NCBI GenBank assembly: GCA_029168955.1
Contig: JAPDOI010000117.1
Span: 558,001 to 622,000 of the forward strand
Direction of reading: 5' to 3'
DNA length: 64,000 bases
Source of the DNA: Aplectana chamaeleonis
Lineage: Eukaryota; Nematoda; Chromadorea; Rhabditida; Cosmocercidae
Position 1 is the first letter of the stretch, and each line of letters starts with the position of its first letter. The notes under the pieces were generated by a model, which worked only from the letters and a program-made list of their open reading frames with translations, had not been told where the DNA came from and made no database searches. A program made the translations under genes and the position numbers. Shown piece after piece: positions 23,501 through 32,500 of the stretch.

Positions 23501-26500
23501 TACGGAAAACGTCGCGTAAGCAAATCACGCAGGCGAGTCATTAAAGCACAAAAAATGGGCTTGGCCAAGCGCGATATCATAGTGCCCCCCCCCGCCGCGA
23601 TAGCACCAAAAAAAAAAGGAAATGAGAACGTCAAAAACTTGTTGAATCCTGTTTTTGGATTACGGTAAGACATGCTGCGTGATCTGCATACGCGACGTCT
23701 TACCGTAATCCGAAAATGTCAGAGACGCAGAGGAAGCGCTGCTTCTTTGGACTCCTGGTTTGCCATCTTGTTTGGGGCCGGGTTTACTGTTCTGGTGAAA
23801 GCAATAAAACGTAGGCGTAAGTGCTATACCCTGTCCCAAACGATATGGCAAGCGGAGAGTTCAGGGAAGCAGTGTTCCCTCTGCGTCTCTGACATTTTTG
23901 GTTTACGGTAAGACGTCGCGTACGCAAATTACGCAGCATGTCTTACCGTAATCCAAAAACCGGATTCGACGAGTTTATCACGTCCCCACGCTCTGAAACA
24001 CTTTAACTGCCACGTAAAGAAGAGTATCTGCATTGAGAGCGAGTATCATGAGCATTCTGAGCGAAAAGAACGCAAAAGAATAATGAAGTATGTGAAAAAA
24101 TGGTGCTATCTTAGCGGGGGGGGGGCACTATGGCGTGATTCACTTGGACACTCCCATTTAACCGTGCCACACAAAACTTAAGCACCTATGTGGGGTTCCC
24201 TCCCCTGGCGAAATCAGGCGAGTCATTGCGGCACGAAAAAATGGGCGCGGCTAAGCGCAATACCATAGTGTCCCCCCCCCGCTGCGATAGCACCAAAAAA
24301 TAAATGAAAACGTGGAAAACTCGTTGAATTGTGTTTTTCGATTACGTTAATATATGCTGCGTGATTTGCGTACGCGACGTCTTACCGTAATCCGAAAATG
24401 TCAGAGACGCAGAAGAAGCGCTGCTTCTTTGGGCTCTTCGTTTGCCATCTCGTTTGGGACAAGGTGTACTTGTGCAGATGCGGCGCGAATGCGTGCAACT
24501 TCTCTACTTCTGAAGAGGCCTCTTTGACGAGATATGTGTGTGAATACGAGATATGTGTGTGATTATTTAGTCCGCGCTGTTCTACTGTATCCTGCTAAAC
24601 TTCAAGCACATCTATCTCTACTATGCCCCAGCCTATGTGGTTTTCCTCCTTCGAACATACTTTTTCCGATGCTCGAGTGATCTGCTGGATTTCGCTCGTG
24701 TGCTGTCCTCAGGTGAGATTTCATACTTTTGGATGCACCAGTGTCCCGCTTTGCAAATTAGAAATATACATTAGGCCTTCGAAATCAATTCAGGGCTGAA
24801 ACTTGCCATGGTGATGGCTCTACCATTTGTCCTGTCGTTTGGTCCTTTCATATATGTTGGAGGCTTGGAAGATCTCCTGCAAATACTACGACGTCTTTTT
24901 CCTGTATCGAGAGGTTTGAACTGACAAGGGAACTACTATTAGTCAGCCTGGCCATTCCGGATGAAATGAACTTTTCTAGAACCGATTTTGCCGTAGGATA
25001 CGAGTCTTTGCAGCTGCCCTAATGCACTCTGAAAAAAGCTATAGGCATTTTTCGCCAGTTTTCCGTGCCTATTGTATCTTCCAAAACACGAATTAGTTTT
25101 TGGAGAATCCGTAAACGGACCTCATTATTGTGTTCAGCGCTTAAACCTACTCCTCTGAGCAAATTTTGGGTGAAGGCTTATTTTTCAAACTTTGTCAAGA
25201 TTGACAGCCTTTTGGACTTTTACGGATTTTCTGTTGGGCGTTTATTTATTCCAACTAGAGGGCTTTGAAAGTGAAACAAAATTCCCCAGATTAGATTGAA
25301 AATCCTCCCAGGTGGGCTATTTGGTGCGCTGATCAAGAATCGGGTTTATTTGTAGATTCTCCGAAATTTTCGACTTGATTCGATCAAAGCTTCTCAGGGG
25401 TAGGAAGTTTGATGGCAGATCACAACTTTTGATGATTATGATGACCATAAAGAAGGCTCAGATTGCTCATCTTGGGGTTTCTTGGAGTGCTGAACTTGAA
25501 ACTGAGGTTCGTTTATCGATTTTTGAAAGATTACGGTGGATACGGTAATTTGTTCAAAGTCTCAAATTTGACTCCAGATTTGTTTCCGGGTGTTAATAGG
25601 GGGTGTGAATACGAAATCAGCGCCCATTTTCTGATTTTCGAAATACTAAGGTGGGCTATCACAAGACAGCTGAGTTGAACGCAAAACTCAGATGTCAGGC
25701 AGGACTCGAACCTGCATTGCACGCTTTCCGGGCGAGAGTGTTACCATTACACCATCGACACCCCGCTCTGCATTTCTCAGCTATTCATGTTCGTTATCGG
25801 GTGATTGCTCTTGTGCCCAGGTTCGAACGAGGTTGCGAAATTTTGCAACGGGTAGTGGGGGGTCTCAGAAGTTTTGGCCCAAAAATAAAGGTTAGGGGGG
25901 AATCGCAGAAATTTCGGACCGAAAATGAAAATTTGATGAAGATATCCAAAAAAAATCTCGACATTTTTGGTCGTCAAAGGAAAGAGTCGTAGCATTGCTC
26001 AGATATGAAACGCTTGAGCCCGACTACTGAACGAATTCTCAGCGTCTGACAGTTTTAGTAGTCAAATAAACTGCCGAGAAATCGCGCCTCGGGGGGGGTC
26101 GCAAAATTTTGCATTTTGGTCCGATGCAGGTTTGGGCCCTGTCTGGCATCTGAGTTCTGCGTTCAAATCAGCTACCTTGTAATTACTTGTGGCCATACCA
26201 TGCCAAAAAAGGCCTTAAACACTTCAAAAATTAATGCAGGTTTTGCTCCTGAATGGCATGGTTCCTCCTGTAACCTATAGTGAACCTCAGAATTTCAACT
26301 AGAGGACTCCAAATTCGTGTTGAAAACACTGGATTACCTCTAGGTACAAGTTCTGAGCCGAATCCGAATTTTCCTTCAATACACCCTGAAATTGCCACGG
26401 GGGGTGCCCTTAATTGCCGCCAGGCTTTGAACAACGCGTATACCTTTTTTAGAGTGATTTTATCTTCTTCTTCTTCTTTGCAGCCACATCGAGGGTTTTG

Positions 26501-29500
26501 TCATAGGTGAAGAAACTGGGCGACCAGTAGTGGATTCGTCCATAGATCCATTATGGTCAGCGTGGTAGGTCTCACCGGACAGCGAAATAAATGTGCTGTA
26601 TCATGGCCGATAGTACCGCAGTCCGGACAGACATTAGATTCGCTGCTGTCGATTTTGCTGACGTAGGACATGAGCATGACGAGTGACCGCAGCGCAACGA
26701 TGCCAGGGTGCATCTAGCCCTTCTTCCGAGTTGAGTCTCGGATTCGCAGACTGGGGGCGGTACTTCTCCTAGTACAGGATTCACCGCCGCCTTCTCAAGA
26801 TGACACCGTACGAACTTGGTGTGCTCCTCGCGCAAAAGACGGAGTCGTTCTTGCTGTGACTCGTGCCATCTCTGCAAGTTAACTTTGCATGGAGCATCGG
26901 CAAATGGCATTCTTTTGGCTCTCTCTCTAACGGGGTTAAGCTTTCTCCAGGACGGGTGGTTTGGTTGCTTAATAATATTGATTCGTAATTGTTGGGCTTG
27001 CAGCTGACAGTGCTCCTTCACAGGCAATAGACGGGCTTCGGCTTGCAGATGCTCGACTGGGGAACTCTTTGCACATCCAGTGGCAATGCGAAGAGCGGCA
27101 TTTTGTACGCGTTGCATCTTAAACCAGGAAGATTCTGAAACTAGATGCTGCCAAACCGGTGCGGCGTATTCCATGGCTGGCTGAAGAATCGCCTTATACG
27201 TCATGAGTATCGTTTCCTTGCTGCTACCCCGCGAGGTACCGCCTAGGGCCCTGAGAACATTGAGTTTGGCTTTAACGACAGCCTGCTTCTGCTCGGTATT
27301 TTTATGAAACTTGAGCGACGGATCGAGCACAAGACCGAGCAGTTTTGGAAATCGAGCAGCAGGCAGACGGTCTCCATCCCCCTCTACCTCCGGATGAGCT
27401 CTGTGCTCGGATGGGTCCGTTGTGAGGACGGATACTGATGATTTCGATGCGGAGCTCTTTAGCATCTTGTCGTCGAAGAACCTCTTCAGCGTCTTCAGGT
27501 ACTCGTTGATCTTGGTGGCGGCTATCTTTATATCCCGGTCTCGACACATGATTGTTATATCATCGGCGTAGGCGATAGTCTTGATATCCTGTGGTGGTTC
27601 AGGCATATCTTCTAGATACAGACTGAAGAGAGCTGGTGATAAAACACCGCCCTGGGGACTCCAGCTGCCATAGGAATACTGTTGGAGACATGGTTCTGGA
27701 ACGCATGACTCTTGCCCGTCGACCTTTGATAAAGGCCGATATCCAGCGCTTTTGCCACGGTGGTATTGACGACTCCAAAACGTTTCTTGACAGGATTCCT
27801 AGGTTAACCGTATCAAAAGCCTTGGTGAGATCAACGCGACAGCAACAGTTCTCAATGGCTTCAAAGCGTTGAACCCGTCGATTGCATAGCTAGTAATTTC
27901 TAGCAACGCAGTAGTTGTAGAATGCAGCCTTATGAACCCGTGTTGAAACAATTGTTTCTCGTTATGCTCTGCTAAATTCTCCACAATGAGCTTTTCGGCT
28001 ACCTTAGCGAAAGGTGACATCAAGCTAATGGGTCGATAACCCTTTACTGACTACTGAGGTTTGCCTGGCTTCGGCAACGGGATGACGTTGGCTGTCCTCA
28101 GTTTTGGGAATAATGCACGAGCTGAATGAAGTGTTAATCACATCAACGACGAGTGGGAGGATCTCAGTCAGGGGCTTCTTCAGTACAGCAGGACAAATGC
28201 CGTCGGGACCGACAGCTTTGGAGTACCGCATGTCGCTTTATGATCTTCTCTACGTGCGCCACAGTGTACGCATCGGCCGTGCTCATGAGCGGGAGGCGGC
28301 ACAGCTCTCTAACTGTCACTCTATTCTGCGGACCACGCCGTGTACTTGTGACAAAGAAGCTTTTTCCAAGAGAGGGTAGGCGGCTTCCTTACCCGTCTTG
28401 AAAACGTTATTATCAAATTCAATGGTGGATACGGTAGCTGGCGAGCTCTTTCCAGATAGCTTCCGTAGTACCTTCCACGTAGTCGCACTGTCCGCCTTGA
28501 AATCCAACTGTCCCATGAACTTTTCCCATTCTTCTTTCTTGTGCCTGTCCAGATCTTTTCTGATCTCGTCATCGAGTTGAGCAACGACAGGGTCTAGATG
28601 GTCGGCTGCTCTCCTGGCATCTCTAGTCCTAATCTTTTGGAGAATTTCTCTGGTGACGTTTGGATAGAACGTCTTAACGCGGCCAACAGGAATAGCCGCC
28701 TTCATGGCCCGGCGGATTACATCAGACAGGTGGTGCTCTTTTTGATGCACATTGCCGTTCCACGGATAGTCAGCCGCTAGGCGGAGCGCAACCTCGCTGA
28801 ACAGGCACCAGTCTGCTTGGCCTAAATTGAGATAAGAACGTTGTCGAACACCAGAATAAGAGTGATTTTATGCAGCTGCGAAGACCATAGTCAGACTCTA
28901 CGTTAGAAGCGATTCTAAGTACATTTCATCCGGAATGGCCAGGCTGACTGAAAGTAGCTCCCTTGGGAGCCACATTCATGTTTGAGGATGTGATCGCCTA
29001 TCTGCGGACGGAGCGAGCGTTTGCGTCGCAGCAGACTTTGAGAAATTTTGTAAAGGGCGGGAAGGTGTACCATGCTGGCCTGTCTCGTTTCTCTAGTAAT
29101 TAAGAATGCAGGCCGTTGCGCACCACCAACACTTTCCGCAGTTAGATGTTAACCCGCGGACACGATTGTATTAACTTGATGCAAAAATTTCCGGACTTTT
29201 CACGACTTTGAATAAAAAACATTTATTTCAAAAACGAACAAGGCTCACTCTACAAAATATTCTCCTTCACGTTCAAGGATCCTTCGCCATCGATTGGACA
29301 GATCATGAATTTCCGACGCGTAGAACTCTGGCTGTTTCGAGTCGAATTATTCTTCCAAGGACATTTTGACTTCGTCATCGTTAGTGAGGTGTTTTCCATT
29401 CAGGGAATGCTGCATCGAGCGGAACAGATGGTAGTCGGGAGGGGCAAGATCAGTGCTAAATGGAGGGTCAGGAGAACTTCCCAGCCCAGGTCCAGCAGTT

Positions 29501-32500
29501 TCTGTCGGGTTATCCGAGACACGTGTGGCCGAGCATTGTCCTGAAGGAGGCGAACAGAAACTGCTGGACCTGGGCTGGGAAGTTCTTCCTCACCCTCCAT
29601 ATAGCTCAGATCTTGCCTCTTCTGACTACCATCTGTTGGCTCGATGTAGCACTTCCTGGATGGAAAACAGTTAACTAACGATGACGAATTCAAAATGGTC
29701 TTAGAAGAAAACTTCGGCTCGAAACAGCCAGAGTTCCAGGCGTCGGGAATTCATGATCTGCCCAATCGATGGCGAAGGATCCTTGAATGTGATGGAAATC
29801 ATTTTGCTGGGTGAGCCTTGTTTGTTTTTGAAATGAATGTTTTTTATTCAATGTCGTGATAAGTAAGGAAACTTCTGCATCAACCTAATATTTATTTTGT
29901 GGAAAAGTTTCACAATTCAGGCTTGACTCATGCTTATTGGGCGCCAAATTTCTGGGCTATTTATAATGTTATGGACTTATTCCTATACCGCGTTCTCTCA
30001 CTGTGGAAACCTCAGTTATTCGTGGCTCCGACTTATAGTTCGGGACTTGTTCAGGTTTAACTGTTTTTCCCTATTAACACTATTCTGGATCACTTATTGA
30101 AGGAGGGTGGTCATTGGGCGCCTGCAAGATGAATTTCGAAAAATTTAGGTTCATGGTAGCATTGGCTCTCGGGGTGCTCCTCCTCTGGGGCACCACAAAG
30201 TGGAGTGCAGGGGTAGTGGGTAGTTTGTGGTTACAGATTAGCTTTACTGAAAGTCTCAGTCCAACCCCAGAACCGTTCCTGAATGCAGAGTTCGCGATAA
30301 AAACGATTTTGAGTTCTTTCTATGAGAATGTAGATTTGGTCATCACAAAAGTAAAAATAGTGAAAAAAGTTTTGCGGCAAAAAACTCACAAAAACAAGGT
30401 AGAGCACCTAATCACAGGTGTCCGCACCACCCCCCCCCCCCAATTAGCGGGATTTCCATCTGTGCTAGTTTTTCCGCTCTTCATTATGCTTTTATAGTGT
30501 AGTGGTCAGTAGCCTCTAGAAAAACTCAGAAATCACTTTAGAAGCAAAATAAAAGATGACAAAACAGGTGTAAAAATCTCGATAATTGGTGACGGGCGGA
30601 CACTAAGCAATAACTTATTTTTGAGTGTTTTTTCTCCATTTTTTCTTTTTTTTTCGCTTTTACGATGGCCAGATCTGCCTTCCTATGAGGATAGCACAAC
30701 AACCTAGTTTATGGCGAACCCTGCCTTTAAAGGCTCAGTCCAACTTCTGAATCGTTTTCCACTTTTTTTTCACTTAGATTGGAAGAGAATTTTGGGCTGA
30801 TCACGATGCAGTCTCCAGAGTCGCTCAGAATCCACCACGAACGGAGTTATGGTTTCTCAAATATTGTGAAATCGGACGGTGAGAAATTCGTGGACGAGTT
30901 GTCTCAGGCCTGTTTTCCTCGTCGTTCGCATCCATCGCATCGCAGCATACCACACTATAAAGCTAGACCGATAAAAAATTGATGAACATAAGTTTTGATG
31001 GAAGACATTCGTGCGTCTTGTCCCTATTCAGATCGAAAACCCGTCGGTGGGCGTGGTCGACCTCTTACAAGGCGCGCCATGGATTTTGATCAGAATCTAC
31101 GCTCTTCAATTTGTTATCGGTCTAGCTTCATTGTGTAGTCTGCTCCGGTGAGGTGGCTGCGAACGATGAGGAAAAAAGGCCCGAGACAGCTCGTCCACCA
31201 ATTTGCGAAACGGACAACCGTCCGTTTCGCAATATTTGAGGAGCCATAACTTCTCTCGTAGTGGGCTCTCAGCGATTCAGGGTATATCATTGGGATCAGT
31301 CCAAAGTTCTCTCTAAGATAAGCAAGAAAGTGATAGGGTTTCTGTGTTTGGACTGTGCCTTTAATATCAAAAAGGATCTCCAAGATTGGATTGCGCCGTT
31401 ATGCGTGACCATCTTTTTTAGGTTTACGAACATTCGGTATTGCCGACTATAACTCCCCCGCTGTCCCTGTTATTTGTGGTGTCGTCGTTGTTGCCTCTGT
31501 TTTCCGTGGTTTTCAAGCGGAAGGTTCCTGATTTCTGTGCTATTTTGACACTGAGCGCCTTTTCGTTTTTCTGGTTCGGCTACCATGTGCATGAGAAGGC
31601 TATGCTATTGATGGCGATTCCGTTGCTGTGCCTGGCGTTCACGGTGAGTCAGAATGATTGAGAGATTTTGAAGCTTCTGGGCTCTATAGAGATGATTCAG
31701 GATGCGAAATTCATCCGAGTGTCTGTGCTGTTCTCCGTAATCACCTCCACGTCATTGTTTCCTCTGCTTTTTACGACATTTGAAATCCCCATAAAGTACT
31801 TTACATCTGTTACATATACGGTGTTGATACTGCTGATGTTCAGGTGTGTTATCGTCTTAATACTACTATATCTGTATTTAGACTTGGCGCCTCGAAGAAT
31901 TATAATAGCCTTTCGTGGCGTTAGTACGACTCCAGTTCTAAAGGTGCTCCGAAGCCAATGTGTCACTGGTCCCGCAGCGCAAGCTACAGTATTTGTATGT
32001 TCTGGAACGCCGCGTTCGTTGTATCCGCGGCGTCGCGCCAATCGACTCGGCGTCCCTTTCCTCAGTCTCCTCTCCTCCTGCCTTCGTGAGTGGTCGTCGG
32101 TTAATTGTATCCCGTTGGGCCGTGGCCTCTGTTAGAAAGTGGACACACGTCTTCCTCCAAGGTACGCTGCGGAGGTTGTTGTTCTGGTTTAGTTCTAATT
32201 TATCTAACGCCTGGGCAAGGTCCGTCCCAACGACTAGGGTGTGTATATTTTATAGATTATTGTTTTACCACCAAAGACAGGAGTTTCGTAAACATGTGCA
32301 ACCGTAGTGCTCTGCTGTGTACGAAGTATATTGCCGCATCAAGTGCGTACCATGTCGGTTGGTCAGAGTATGAGTGAAACTGCTGAAGGCGATTCGCAAG
32401 TTGTGTGTACTCAACTGTGATACTATGTGTACTAAATTGACAGTGGTCATCGCGTATGTGGGTATCACGCCATTCTGCCATAGGTGTTGGGAAAGGCTGT

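Noticed and set aside
25691..25761. Functional serine tRNA
   Set aside because: Anticodon GGA would be serine, but the short variable loop, C33 and acceptor mismatches do not fit a working serine tRNA.
30114..30497. 127-codon frame with a hydrophobic start, at first taken for a membrane protein or extra ALG8 exon
   Set aside because: It overlaps family I copy 1, and the ALG8 exons 8 and 9 on either side join perfectly without it.
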